The notes under the pieces were generated by a model, which saw only the letters and a list, made by a program, of their open reading frames with translations, was not told the origin of the DNA and made no database searches. From JBBRYK01 sp038237665 (GTDB lineage Bacteria > Actinomycetota > Thermoleophilia > Gaiellales > Gaiellaceae): a stretch of 52,482 nt of DNA. This document shows positions 40,056 to 48,964 of this stretch, piece by piece (position 1 is the first letter of the stretch; each line of letters opens with the position of its first letter). A program made the position numbers and the translations under genes. The stretch is taken from positions 1-52,482 of the forward strand of contig JBBRYK010000012.1 in assembly GCA_038237665.1 (NCBI GenBank), read 5' to 3'.

Positions 40056-42008
40056 TTAGGGCAGTACGAAGGTGTAGATGTCGTCGCCGCGCAGCCGGAC
40101 CGGGCTGGTCAGGCCGAGTGGCCGGGTGACGTCATTGTGGCCCGCTCCGCCGACTTCGACCGACACGTACTGCTTGCCGCCCACCGCGTAGGTGATGGGC
40201 GCCGAGGCCACGGGGTAGTTCATAGCGTTCGATGCCCAGAGCGAGGCGCCGGTCTTGGTATCGACGGCCTCGAGCCAGCCCTTGCCGTCCGCACCGTTCC
40301 CGCTGCCGTAGTGGCCGACGAAGGTGATTCCCGACGCGGTGTTCGCCGACCCGCTGTAACAGATCGCAGGCCAGTGCTGATGCCAGGCCAGCTTACCCGT
40401 CAGCACGTTCAGCGAGGAGAAGTTGCCGGTATTCGAGGTCGGCGGCGAACCGTCCGAAACGCCGAGCTGGCTGACGCCGAGGCCGCCGAAGGCTCCGGCA
40501 ACCTGCGACGCGGCCGGGATCTGCTCCATGGCCCGGACGCGATCGGTGACACCACAGGTGATGAAGGTGTGGTTCTCCGGGCTGTACGAGCTGGCCGGCC
40601 AGTCCATCATCTCGAACGGCATCGCCACGTACTGCGTCGTGTCGTAGGGGTCGTAGGCGCAACCGATCTTGAACGGCTTGCCGTCCGGTGCGGTCGCCGT
40701 CGCGTACGGCACGTACGCGTTGGTGAGGCTGACGGTGCCGTTTACGCAAGGCCTACGGCTGGCGTCCAGCTTGTTGAAGAGCACGTTGTCGGCCAGCGGG
40801 ATCGGCTGCGTCGGCCAGGCGTTCACATCCGGGGAATTGGGGAGCGTCGGAACCTTCTCCTCGGGGACCGGAAGCAGCGGCTTGCCCGTCTCCCGGTCGA
40901 GGACGAACGTCATCCCCTGCTTGTTGACGTAGGCGACTGCCGGACGCGACACGAGCTTGTCCTTGACCTTGAACTTGCCCGTGAACATGACGCCGGTGTT
41001 CGGGAGGTCTGAGTCCCACAGGTCGTGGTGGGTGGTCTGGTAGTACCAGACGAGCCGTCCCGTGTAGAGATTGAGCGCAACGATCGAGTCCGTATAGAGG
41101 TTGATGCCCGGGCCGCGCGAGTTCCAGGGCTCGGTGTTGCCGGTTCCGATGATGACAAGGTTGCGCTTCGTGTCGATGATCGGTGACTCCCAGATCGAGC
41201 CGCCGCCGTAGAGGGTCGGGGCGGTGCCGTTGCCGTTCTTCGACCACGTCTCGTAGCCGGGCTGCCCAGGGGCTGGGATGACGTTCCACACCCACACCCG
41301 CCGGCCGTTGGCGGCGGCGAAGGCCTGCATCGTGGCGCTGTTGCCGCCGTTGTCGCCCGCGCCGTCGCCGGTGATGACCAGCCCGTTGACGTAGATCGGC
41401 GCAGACGCAACCTTGCCGCCCTTCCGCCAGGGCGCGACCTCGGTCTTCCAGAGGAGGTTCCCGGTTGTCTGGTCGAGTCCGTAGAGGAACCCGTCGGTCG
41501 TGCCCGCGAAGACCTTGCCCTCGCCGATCGCGACGCCGGCGCGCCGGCCGCCCGACCCGACGTTGAAGCCCTGGCTAGGCGCGCCGGGGAGCCCGGCTTC
41601 GTACGTGGGCGTCCACTGCCAGAGTACGGCGCCCGTCGCCGCATTGATGGCGAAGACGTCACCGAGTGGAGCAACCTGGGTGTAGAGGGTGCCGTCCGAG
41701 ACGACGGGGTTGGACTCCATGGAGCCGCAGCTCGCGTCATGTTTGATGCAGACGCCGAGGCTGATGTGCCAGGCCTGCTTGAGCGTGCTGACGTTGGTCT
41801 TGGTGATCTGGGTCAGGGACGAATAGCGCCAGCCCTTCAGGTTGCCGTGGACGACCAACCAGTTGTCCCCTGCCGGAGCGCCCAACTCCGCTGCTGTGTA
41901 CGTCGGCGATGGAGTGATCGCCGTCCCCGCCGATTTGCCCGCCGAGGCGCCTCCGGCAGCAAGTAGCCCCAGGCAGCAAACTAGAGAAACCAACACGAAA
42001 CGGCGCAT
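40056..42008 (-). CDS. PQQ-dependent dehydrogenase (quinoprotein alcohol dehydrogenase type)
   Basis: 650 residues, start ATG at 42008 preceded by AAGGAGG. Signal peptide (FVLVSLVCCLGLLAAGGASA), then an eight-bladed propeller with W-motifs such as GAVLWQWTP, GNLLWKTE, GRLVWYYQTTHHDLWDSDLP and GKLAWHQHWP. The active-site segment has the catalytic aspartate D332 and an additional D334 two residues on (W-D-S-D). A cysteine pair CIKHDASC follows the first blade where vicinal cysteines occur in methanol dehydrogenase. It would oxidise an alcohol or sugar outside the membrane and pass electrons on; no c-type heme motif is present, so an external acceptor such as a cupredoxin is needed. Confidence 0.88.
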   Translation of the reverse strand: MRRFVLVSLVCCLGLLAAGGASAGKSAGTAITPSPTYTAAELGAPAGDNWLVVHGNLKGWRYSSLTQITKTNVSTLKQAWHISLGVCIKHDASCGSMESNPVVSDGTLYTQVAPLGDVFAINAATGAVLWQWTPTYEAGLPGAPSQGFNVGSGGRRAGVAIGEGKVFAGTTDGFLYGLDQTTGNLLWKTEVAPWRKGGKVASAPIYVNGLVITGDGAGDNGGNSATMQAFAAANGRRVWVWNVIPAPGQPGYETWSKNGNGTAPTLYGGGSIWESPIIDTKRNLVIIGTGNTEPWNSRGPGINLYTDSIVALNLYTGRLVWYYQTTHHDLWDSDLPNTGVMFTGKFKVKDKLVSRPAVAYVNKQGMTFVLDRETGKPLLPVPEEKVPTLPNSPDVNAWPTQPIPLADNVLFNKLDASRRPCVNGTVSLTNAYVPYATATAPDGKPFKIGCAYDPYDTTQYVAMPFEMMDWPASSYSPENHTFITCGVTDRVRAMEQIPAASQVAGAFGGLGVSQLGVSDGSPPTSNTGNFSSLNVLTGKLAWHQHWPAICYSGSANTASGITFVGHYGSGNGADGKGWLEAVDTKTGASLWASNAMNYPVASAPITYAVGGKQYVSVEVGGAGHNDVTRPLGLTSPVRLRGDDIYTFVLP

Positions 42009-42133
42009 CCGACACCCTCCTTGGGGACTTAACCCCCCCGTAACCACCCGTTTACAACCGATAGAAAATTCACTATCGCAGTCGGGCCAGTTGGTTGCAA
42101 GAGCGCCAAATCGACGGCGCTAGACTCGGCCCG

Positions 42134-42655
42134 GTGCCTCGCAGCCTTGCGATCGTCGTGCTCGGCGCCCTCGCGGCGGTTCTGGCGTCCGGTTGCTCGG
42201 ACGGCAAGCGCGCCGCGACGAGCCCAACAACGACGGGAGGCTCGCAAGTCCGCTCAGGGATCACCCTGCAGGGCTCCGCCAACACCGGGGGGCCCTGGGA
42301 ACGCGAACTCTCGTTGAAGTTCGCGAGAGGCGGCGTTCCGACGACCTTCTACCTCTGCGCTGTCTGGGGCCGGGCGCGCCCCAAGCAACCGTGTCGGGCG
42401 ATGCGCGGGAGCAAGCTGCCGGCCGGGTCGACGATGCGTCTCGAGCAGCGTCCGGTTGGCACAGCGCCCAAACGGGCGGACAGCCCGGGCTGGGGGCTCG
42501 TGGCGACCTCCGGTGACGCCGAGCTGAAAGCGGTGCTGAGCAACTTCGTCTCCGGGGTCGGGCCGGGGCCGATCACGTACCGAGCCACCCTGCGGGGCGC
42601 ATCGGGTCGTGTCCTCGCGACGTCGAACCCGTTCTCGATCACCTGGCACAAGTAG
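42134..42655 (+). CDS. lipoprotein of unknown function
   Basis: 173 residues from GTG at 42134. Signal peptide with lipobox LASGC (RSLAIVVLGALAAVLASGC), serine/threonine-rich linker, then an immunoglobulin-like or beta-sandwich domain (LSLKFARGGVPTTFYLCAVWGR, PITYRATLRGASGRVLATSNPFSITW). Divergent from the PQQ-dependent dehydrogenase and convergent with the PQQ-propeller lipoprotein. No family recognised. Confidence 0.68.
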   Translation: MPRSLAIVVLGALAAVLASGCSDGKRAATSPTTTGGSQVRSGITLQGSANTGGPWERELSLKFARGGVPTTFYLCAVWGRARPKQPCRAMRGSKLPAGSTMRLEQRPVGTAPKRADSPGWGLVATSGDAELKAVLSNFVSGVGPGPITYRATLRGASGRVLATSNPFSITWHK

Positions 42656-42678
42656 GCGGGCGACCAGTAAGTCGCGCG

Positions 42679-44103
42679 TCAGCGCAGGCCGAACGCGACG
42701 AGCTCGGGCGCACCCCCGGGTCGGCGGATTCCGGCGCCGAAGACCACGCGGTCGCCCACCACTGCCGGGCACGCATTCACGCCGGCCCGCAGACGCGTGC
42801 GCCAGACGCGTTTTCCGTCGCCGACGGCGAAGGCGTACACCGCCCCGTCGAAGGTCGACGTGAAGACCACGTCGTTCGACACCGTCGCGCAGCCGAAGTC
42901 GGGCGAAGGCAGGCGCCGCTCCCAGAGGGTGCGTCCTGTCCTCGCGTCGAGCGCGACGAGGCGGCCCCGTCCGCGCGAGGGATCGAGGCTCGTCAGCTCC
43001 TGGCGGCCGACGGCACTGCCCCACCCGCACAGGTCGACGACGGGCACGAACAGCCGACCGTCCGCGTAGGCCATCGGCGTCTCCACGCCGCCGAGCAGCC
43101 CGGGGCACACCGAAACGCGGTGATCGGGCAGCGGGCCGGTGTCGTTCCGGTGCAGACCGACGACGGCGGTCCAGAGCCGCCGCCGCGTTCTGCGATCCCA
43201 GGCGATCACCCGACCCGCCTTGCCGGCCCCGAAGACCAGATCAGCGCCGCCGACCGTGGCAAGGATCGGCGTCGCCTGGAAGTCGTAGTCGCGAATGTCG
43301 TGCGGAGTGACCTGGTCGTGCCAGAGCAGCCGCCCGCTGCGCGCATCGAGCACGAGGAGCGAGTCCGTATACGGGGCCGGACCTGGGAAGGCGGCGCCGT
43401 TCGGCCGCTTCCGCGTGCCGCCCCACGGCGACGGGTTCGAGTTCCCCGCGTAGAGACGGCCGTCGGCGTCGACCGACACCGGATACCACAGCCCGCCGCC
43501 CCCCGCCTCGAGCGGATGCCGCCACGGCCGCTGGATCGTGTCGAACCTCCACCGCACGGTGCCCGTCGACGCCTCGAGGGCGTAGATCGCGCCGCGCCCG
43601 CGCGGGGCATACCCGACCGTGCTCACGAAGACGAGGCCCTTCCACACAACCGGGGCGATGTCGACGAACTGCTCGGTCGCACTCGTCAGATGTCGCCGCC
43701 ACAGCTCACGGCCCGTCTGCGCCGAGAGCGCGAACGCCTCGGCGTCCGTCGCGCCGTAGACCCGCTCATCGCCTAGCGCCAGCCCGTTCGGTCCGTCGTT
43801 CGGTGCGCGGTACCGATGCACCCAGCGCAGCGTCCCACTGTCCCGCTCGAGGGCGAAGACGTTGCTGCGGAGGTCCTGGACGTAGACGGTGTCGCCATCC
43901 GCCACGGGCGTCGATGCGAAGACCCCCCCGTACGTCGGTGCGGCCGTCAGCTCGAAGCGCCACCGCACTCCGAGACGGCCCGCGTTGGCGGCCTCGATGC
44001 CCGGACCCGAGGCGGCACGCGTGCCCGCGAGATCGCCGCCCGAAACCCGCCATTCACCCGGGCCGCTCTTCGCTCCGCATCCACAAACCAGCCACACGAC
44101 CAT
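42679..44103 (-). CDS. PQQ-type beta-propeller lipoprotein
   Basis: At least 474 residues. The lipobox is VCGC in MVVWLVCGCGAKSGPG. From ATG 44103 the signal is very short (8 residues), yet no ATG, GTG, TTG or CTG lies in frame in the next 50 bases upstream, so the true start is uncertain and may be non-canonical. The propeller has repeated W-motifs (GTLRWVHRY, GRELWRRHL, GTVRWRFDT, GRLLWHDQ, GRTLWERRL, KRVWRTRL). The active-site-like segment VTPHDIRDYDFQ keeps two aspartates spaced like D-x-D but has R in place of the usual tryptophan. Extracytoplasmic, anchored by lipid; catalytic or assembly (BamB-like) role unresolved. Confidence 0.75.
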   Translation of the reverse strand: MVVWLVCGCGAKSGPGEWRVSGGDLAGTRAASGPGIEAANAGRLGVRWRFELTAAPTYGGVFASTPVADGDTVYVQDLRSNVFALERDSGTLRWVHRYRAPNDGPNGLALGDERVYGATDAEAFALSAQTGRELWRRHLTSATEQFVDIAPVVWKGLVFVSTVGYAPRGRGAIYALEASTGTVRWRFDTIQRPWRHPLEAGGGGLWYPVSVDADGRLYAGNSNPSPWGGTRKRPNGAAFPGPAPYTDSLLVLDARSGRLLWHDQVTPHDIRDYDFQATPILATVGGADLVFGAGKAGRVIAWDRRTRRRLWTAVVGLHRNDTGPLPDHRVSVCPGLLGGVETPMAYADGRLFVPVVDLCGWGSAVGRQELTSLDPSRGRGRLVALDARTGRTLWERRLPSPDFGCATVSNDVVFTSTFDGAVYAFAVGDGKRVWRTRLRAGVNACPAVVGDRVVFGAGIRRPGGAPELVAFGLR

Positions 44104-44157
44104 CGCCGCCGCAACCGGACTCGACCATGTTCGCCCGGGGGTGAGGCCGGGTACGGT

Positions 44158-44562
44158 ATGGCTGTGAAGTTCTCCGTTTTCGCGCTCACTGCGGGCTTGG
44201 CGGCCGCACTGGCGTCGACGGCGCAAGGCGCTGTTCAACCCCGGACGACGGCGCCACCGCCGGTGGTGACGATCAAGATCACGATCACGGATATGGCAGT
44301 CCGGATGAGCCCCAAGAGAGCACAGCGCGGCTCCTTCGCCCGTTTCATCCTCGTCAACGTCGGAACGAGACCTCATGCCTTCGCGCTCGGCCACCTGAAG
44401 CGCGGCACGGGATCGCAGACGGGCTTCATCAAGTCGCTCAAGCCGGACGAGCAGAGCATTCTCCTCCTGTTTCTCGACTACCGCGGCAGCGTCCCCTATC
44501 GCTGCACGCTTCCGGCCGACCGATCGCGGGCACAGATGAAGGGGATTTTCACGATCATCTGA
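44158..44562 (+). CDS. cupredoxin-like exported protein lacking one copper histidine
   Basis: 134 residues. Signal peptide (VFALTAGLAAALASTAQGA), then a cupredoxin-like barrel with FILVNVGTRPHAFALG and PYRCTLPADRSRAQMKGIF. Ligand positions H73, C116 and M127 are kept, but the second histidine (GH in LCTVPGH of the paralogue) is replaced by D121 in the PADRSR segment, so a normal type-1 copper site is unlikely. Divergent from the PQQ-propeller lipoprotein with about 54 bp between starts. Could bind copper differently or have a structural role. Confidence 0.72.
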   Translation: MAVKFSVFALTAGLAAALASTAQGAVQPRTTAPPPVVTIKITITDMAVRMSPKRAQRGSFARFILVNVGTRPHAFALGHLKRGTGSQTGFIKSLKPDEQSILLLFLDYRGSVPYRCTLPADRSRAQMKGIFTII

Positions 44563-44584
44563 ACGCAGACGGCCTGCGCGAAGA

Positions 44585-45496
44585 TCAGCTCGGCTGCCAG
44601 ACGGGCGGGAAATCGGCGGTGGGGACGTGCTCTCCCGTACCGATCGGCGTCCCCTGGCTGCCGTTGACGTTCCAGAGCGTCAGGGCGCCCTTGGCCACGA
44701 AGAGCAGGGTCTTCCCGTCGGGCGACCAGCCGGCCGGGCCGGTGTCGTTGACGACCTTCCGCGGCCGGTGGGGTCGCGAGATACTCGCGACGTAGAGGGC
44801 GAACTGAGGGCATGGGCCCTCCCCGCAGTCCGGGGGGCCGGTGCTGAGACGCGGGCCGATGAACGCGACCGTCCGGGCACCGGGCGACACCGTGGCCGTC
44901 TGGGCAAGTTGAATGTCGAGCGTCAGACCGAAGTACTTCAGCACCTGGCCGGTCTTTGGATCGATCTTGACGAGATCCCCTCCCGCCGGGATGAGGATGG
45001 CCTTGCCGTCCGCGGTCCACGACGGCCGGCCTGCAGGCGGCGCCTTTGGTAGCACGCGCGGCACGCCACCCGCGGCGGGCATCACGAAGACGCGCCAGTC
45101 GGTGCGGTACGGCCTGAGGAAGGCGATCTGCTTGCCGTCCGGAGACCAGCCGGGCTGACTGTCACGGGGACCTGACGTAAGCCTGCGCAGGCCGGTTCCG
45201 TCCAGGTTCACGCGGAAGAGGCCGGAGCCCAGGCGCGAGAACACGAAACGCTTCCCAGCCGGCGAGAACGCCGGGGCGATCGCCGACAGCCTGCCGCGCG
45301 TGACCTGTTGCAGCCCCGTGCCGGTCGCGCGGATGCGGAAGAGCTGAGCGACAGCGGTTCCCTCCGGGTGCGCCGAAAAGACGATCCAGCGCGAAGAGGT
45401 GGAAACGCCGGTCGCCGCGTGACCGGAAGCGACGCCAAGTGCGACCAACGCACCGAGAATCGAGAGCCTGACCTGGTTTGGCAACAGCGAGAGCAA
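44585..45496 (-). CDS. exported TolB/WD40-like beta-propeller protein
   Basis: About 303 residues from TTG at 45496 (a TTG at 45484 is also possible). Signal peptide (NQVRLSILGALVALGVASGHA), then repeats of the PD40/TolB type: TAVAQLFRIRATGTGLQQVTRG, IAPAFSPAGKRFVFSRLG, QPGWSPDGKQIAFLRP, RPSWTADGKAILIPAG, PAGWSPDGKTLLFVAK. Such propellers mediate protein contacts in the cell envelope; catalytic activity is not expected. It lies 23 bp from the convergent cupredoxin-like gene. Confidence 0.78.
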   Translation of the reverse strand: MLSLLPNQVRLSILGALVALGVASGHAATGVSTSSRWIVFSAHPEGTAVAQLFRIRATGTGLQQVTRGRLSAIAPAFSPAGKRFVFSRLGSGLFRVNLDGTGLRRLTSGPRDSQPGWSPDGKQIAFLRPYRTDWRVFVMPAAGGVPRVLPKAPPAGRPSWTADGKAILIPAGGDLVKIDPKTGQVLKYFGLTLDIQLAQTATVSPGARTVAFIGPRLSTGPPDCGEGPCPQFALYVASISRPHRPRKVVNDTGPAGWSPDGKTLLFVAKGALTLWNVNGSQGTPIGTGEHVPTADFPPVWQPS

Positions 45497-45575
45497 TCTA
45501 TCCGAGCGGCAGCCGAGAAGAGATCTCGCCCGGCGGCACCTCGCTAACCTTGGCGGGCGACGCCCCTCAAACGCT

Positions 45576-46514
45576 GTGCGAATCAAAGGACCCAAGAAGC
45601 TCGTCGCAGCGCTCGGCGGCGCGATCCTCGTCGGCGCAGCGATCCTCGTAGGAGTTCTCCTTGCGACCCGGTCAGGATCCGGCCCGCGCGCGGTGCCGGT
45701 TCCGGACAGGCCCGGCTTCCCCGCACCGCCGCTCGGCGCGGTCGTCTTCAGCCGCGAGCTCGGTTCGGACGCGCTCGCGCTCGGCGTTCTCCCACAGCCC
45801 GGAAAGGTGCTGCTCCAGGCGTCCGTTCTCGACCAGCAAGGCAGCGGCGTTCGCGGCCTCACGGTCGACTTCACCCTGGGACGAGCTTCGAAGCGGGCGA
45901 CTGCCTGCGGCGCGGGCTGCTATTGGGCGACCGTGGAGACGGTCCGGCGACCGCAGACCGTCCGAGTCGAGGTTCGCGGCAACCGGGTGGCGACTCGGTG
46001 GCGCATCACGCTGCCGGCCTCGTGGCCGCCGCCCGACGCGAGCGCGCTGATCGCCAGGGCAGGTCGCGTCTGGCGATCCCTGCAGTCGCTCACGTTCCGC
46101 GAGTCCCTTGCCTCCGACAGCCTTCACGTCGCCAGGAGCACCTGGCGGGTGGAGGCCCCCGATCGACTCGCCTATCAGGTGCTGGGCGGCCCGGCCGGCA
46201 TCATCATCGGGGACCGCCGCTGGGACCGCCCGCCCGGGGGGCACTGGGTCGGGTCACCGCAGTATCCGGTCACCCAGCCGGTCCCGTTCTGGGCCTCGGC
46301 GGTCAACGCGCACGTCCTCGGCACCGCCACGGTGCAGGGCAAGCCGGCCTACCGGGTGTCCTTCTTCGATCCGGGATCGGGAGCGTGGTTCACGGTCGCG
46401 CTCGATCGGCGCACCCTTCGCACGCTCGACCTCCACATGGTCACGAACGCGCATTTCATGCACGACGTCTACACCTCGTTCGACGGGCCCCACGTGATCC
46501 GCCCGCCGAGCTAG
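45576..46514 (+). CDS. membrane-anchored extracytoplasmic hypothetical protein
   Basis: 312 residues from GTG at 45576. An N-terminal helix (KLVAALGGAILVGAAILVGVLLA) acts as a signal anchor, then a proline-rich linker, an Ig-like domain with a disulfide pair (ATACGAGCYWATVETVRRPQTVRVEVRGN), and a C-terminal beta-rich domain (STWRVEAPDRLAYQVLGGPAGIIIGDRRWD, YRVSFFDPGSGAWFTVALDRRTLRTLDL) reminiscent of the LolA/LppX lipoprotein-carrier fold. A copper-related role is suggested only by context. Divergent from the TolB-like gene. Confidence 0.62.
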   Translation: MRIKGPKKLVAALGGAILVGAAILVGVLLATRSGSGPRAVPVPDRPGFPAPPLGAVVFSRELGSDALALGVLPQPGKVLLQASVLDQQGSGVRGLTVDFTLGRASKRATACGAGCYWATVETVRRPQTVRVEVRGNRVATRWRITLPASWPPPDASALIARAGRVWRSLQSLTFRESLASDSLHVARSTWRVEAPDRLAYQVLGGPAGIIIGDRRWDRPPGGHWVGSPQYPVTQPVPFWASAVNAHVLGTATVQGKPAYRVSFFDPGSGAWFTVALDRRTLRTLDLHMVTNAHFMHDVYTSFDGPHVIRPPS

Positions 46515-46521
46515 AGCCGAG

Positions 46522-48804
46522 CTACGAGCTGGCCCTCAGTGCCCGCCACACCTGCTCGGGCGTGATCGGGAGCTCCTGGAAGCGGTGCCCAGTCGCTGCA
46601 GCGACCGCGTTCGCAACCGCGGCCGGTCCAGGAACGACCGCTGACTCGCCGATTCCCTTCGCACCGAGCGGGCCGTAGGGAGCGGGCACCTCGACGATGA
46701 CCGTCTCGATCGGCGGGACGCTGTCGCTGTCCGGGATCGCGTAGTCGACGAACGAGCCGTTGACCAGCTGACCGGACTCGTCGTGCTCGAGTTGCTCGTA
46801 CAGGGCCCAGCCGATCGCCTGGGCGGCGCCGCCGTGCATCTGGCCCTCGCAGAGCGCGCGATTGAGCACGCGGCCGACGTCCTGGATGCTCACGTAGCTG
46901 AGCACCCGGACCGCCCCACTCTCGGGATCCACCCGGACATGCGCGATGTGCACCGCGGCCGACGGCGCGATGTCGGTCGGGACCGTCCGCCCGTGGCCCT
47001 CGACCGGCGGGTACGGAGTCCCGAAGCCGGTCACCTTCCTGGCGATCTCGACGAAGGACACGCCGCGGGACGGAGTCCCCACCGGACGGATGACGGCGTC
47101 CGCGATCTCCAGATCCTCGGGCGCGATCTCGAGCTCCTCTGCGGCGATCTTCAGGAGCTGCTCTCGGGCATCCTCGGCGGCGGCCCGAACCGCGCTGCCC
47201 TGCGAGTAGGTAACGGTGCTGCCGCCGCTGACCGGCGCCTGGGGCGCGAGGGCGGTGTCCGCGGCGACGACCCGCACCTGGTCGCGTTCGAGACCGAGGA
47301 TCTCGGCGGTGATCGTCGCCATCGCCGTGTCGGTGCCGCTCATGTCGACCGAGCCGGTGACGACGGTGACTCCGCCGTCGGCGTCCATGCGACACACCGC
47401 GCCGGCCGCCATCTTCGCCCCCGGAAAGAGGCCGGCGGCGATCCCGATCCCCTCGCCGTTCGGGAGATCCGAACGTCGCTGCCAGAGCGGATGGTCCCGG
47501 GCCGCCTCGAGCGTCTCACGCAGGCCGAGCATCGGCCAGGCAGTCCCGTCCAGGCGCCGGTCCCCCTCGACGGCTGCGTTGCGGAAGCGCAACTCGACCG
47601 GATCGAGGCCGAGCCGGGCCGCGAGCTGGTCGATCAGCGATTCCAGGGCGAAGGCCGTCTGCGGAGCCGTCGGCGCGCGATACGCACCGGAGCCGACGCG
47701 GTTCGTCCGGACGCCGTAGACCCGCGAGTCCCAGGACGTCCAGCGGTACGGGCCACCGATGCGGCCCGCGGCAAACGGCGCGGCGGAGAAGTCGGCGAAC
47801 GCGCCCTCGTCGAGCAGGATCCGAGCCTCCAGTGCGCGCAGCTCGCCGTCGGCGGCGGCGCCGATCTTCAGATCGATCAGACAGCCGGGCGCCGGGTTGG
47901 TGGACGCAAAGTCCTCGCTCCGCGTCAGCACGAGGGTCACCGGCCGGCGCAGACGAAGCGCTGCCGCGGCGACGAGTGGCTCGAAGAGGCCGATCTTTCC
48001 GCCGAAGCCGCCGCCCAGCGTTCCGCCAATCACCCGGACGGTCGTCAGCGGCAGCCCCAGCACGTGCGCGACGTGCGCGCGCGTGAAGAAGATCCCCTGG
48101 GTCGCAGCGCGGATGGCGACGCCTTCACCCTCGGGCCACGCCGAGACGGACTGCGTCTCGAGGTAGCTCTGGTGCACCCAGGGCGTCCGGAACCGCCCCT
48201 CGACGACGGCTGCGCAGGACTCGAGCTCGGCGGCTGCGTCACCCTCCGTCCGGACGTGCTCCCCGGTCACGTTCGGAGAAGCAGGCGCCGCCTCGTCGAC
48301 CTCGGCGTCCACCCCGGCATCGCCGTGCATGGACATGTCGGCCTCGTCCTCTCCGCCCCCCATGCGCGCCGGCGGCGCATCCGCCTCGACCGCACGCTCG
48401 ACGTCGAGCACCGCCTCGAGGGGCTCGTACTCGACGTCGACCGCCTGCACCGCGTCCTCGGCGGCCGCTTGGCTCTCCGCAACCACCAGTGCCACCGGCT
48501 GGCCGGCGAACACGACCTCGCTCCGGGCCAGCGGTTCGAACGCGCGCCCGCCGCCTTCCGCGACCGTCAGGTCGTCCGCGGTCAGGACCGCGACGACGCC
48601 CGGGGCCTGGAGCGCCTCGGCGACATCGATGCCGACGATGCGCGCGTGGGCGTGCGGGCTGAGCACGAGCCGACCGTGCACGGCCCCCGCGACCGGAATG
48701 TCCGCGGTGTATTCGGCGGCGCCGGTGATCTTCGAGACAGAGTCGACCCGCGGACTGGCTCCGCCCGCAACCGACCTGCCGCGTACTTCCTCCGCGAGCG
48801 CCAT
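46522..48804 (-). CDS. xanthine dehydrogenase-family molybdopterin-binding subunit
   Basis: 760 residues of the molybdenum hydroxylase large subunit family (aldehyde oxidase, xanthine dehydrogenase, CoxL). Landmarks: TGAAEYTADIPVAGAVHGRLVLSPHAHARI at the N-terminus, the central GGTLGGGFGGKIG motif, FRNAAVEGDRRLDGT, and the catalytic glutamate E720 in GAKGIGESAVVPGP. An acidic insert (about 145-180) separates two N-terminal strands. The iron-sulfur and FAD subunits that normally accompany it are not in the window, so it works with partners encoded elsewhere or is an orphan. Substrate could be an aldehyde or N-heterocycle. Confidence 0.88.
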   Translation of the reverse strand: MALAEEVRGRSVAGGASPRVDSVSKITGAAEYTADIPVAGAVHGRLVLSPHAHARIVGIDVAEALQAPGVVAVLTADDLTVAEGGGRAFEPLARSEVVFAGQPVALVVAESQAAAEDAVQAVDVEYEPLEAVLDVERAVEADAPPARMGGGEDEADMSMHGDAGVDAEVDEAAPASPNVTGEHVRTEGDAAAELESCAAVVEGRFRTPWVHQSYLETQSVSAWPEGEGVAIRAATQGIFFTRAHVAHVLGLPLTTVRVIGGTLGGGFGGKIGLFEPLVAAAALRLRRPVTLVLTRSEDFASTNPAPGCLIDLKIGAAADGELRALEARILLDEGAFADFSAAPFAAGRIGGPYRWTSWDSRVYGVRTNRVGSGAYRAPTAPQTAFALESLIDQLAARLGLDPVELRFRNAAVEGDRRLDGTAWPMLGLRETLEAARDHPLWQRRSDLPNGEGIGIAAGLFPGAKMAAGAVCRMDADGGVTVVTGSVDMSGTDTAMATITAEILGLERDQVRVVAADTALAPQAPVSGGSTVTYSQGSAVRAAAEDAREQLLKIAAEELEIAPEDLEIADAVIRPVGTPSRGVSFVEIARKVTGFGTPYPPVEGHGRTVPTDIAPSAAVHIAHVRVDPESGAVRVLSYVSIQDVGRVLNRALCEGQMHGGAAQAIGWALYEQLEHDESGQLVNGSFVDYAIPDSDSVPPIETVIVEVPAPYGPLGAKGIGESAVVPGPAAVANAVAAATGHRFQELPITPEQVWRALRASS

Positions 48805-48872
48805 GAAGGCAGACTAACGATGCGTCGTCGAGAGCCGGCTCACCGGCTGCGTGCCGGCCGGACCCGAGCACT

Positions 48873-48909
48873 CTTAACCAGTTCTTAGAGCAGTTTCAGG
48901 GGAGTCTTA
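48873..48909. promoter_or_regulatory. 11-bp-spaced CTTA direct repeats upstream of HtrA gene
   Basis: CTTA at 48873, 48884 and 48906, with a degenerate TTCA at 48895, all exactly 11 bp apart. This is the typical operator geometry of OmpR/PhoB-family response regulators. TTGACA at 48926 follows, a candidate -35, but no good -10 stands at 17 bp. The same repeats lie before the response regulator gene. Confidence 0.65.
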
Positions 48910-48964
48910 GGGGCAGCTGGTCTTCTTGACAGCGTCAGATCACGCATACGCTGAAAGGACCCCA

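Noticed and set aside
48926..48952. TTGACA/TACGCT promoter for the HtrA-like gene
   Set aside because: TTGACA is present, but the spacing to a -10-like hexamer is only 15 bp and would place the transcript start almost at the ribosome binding site.
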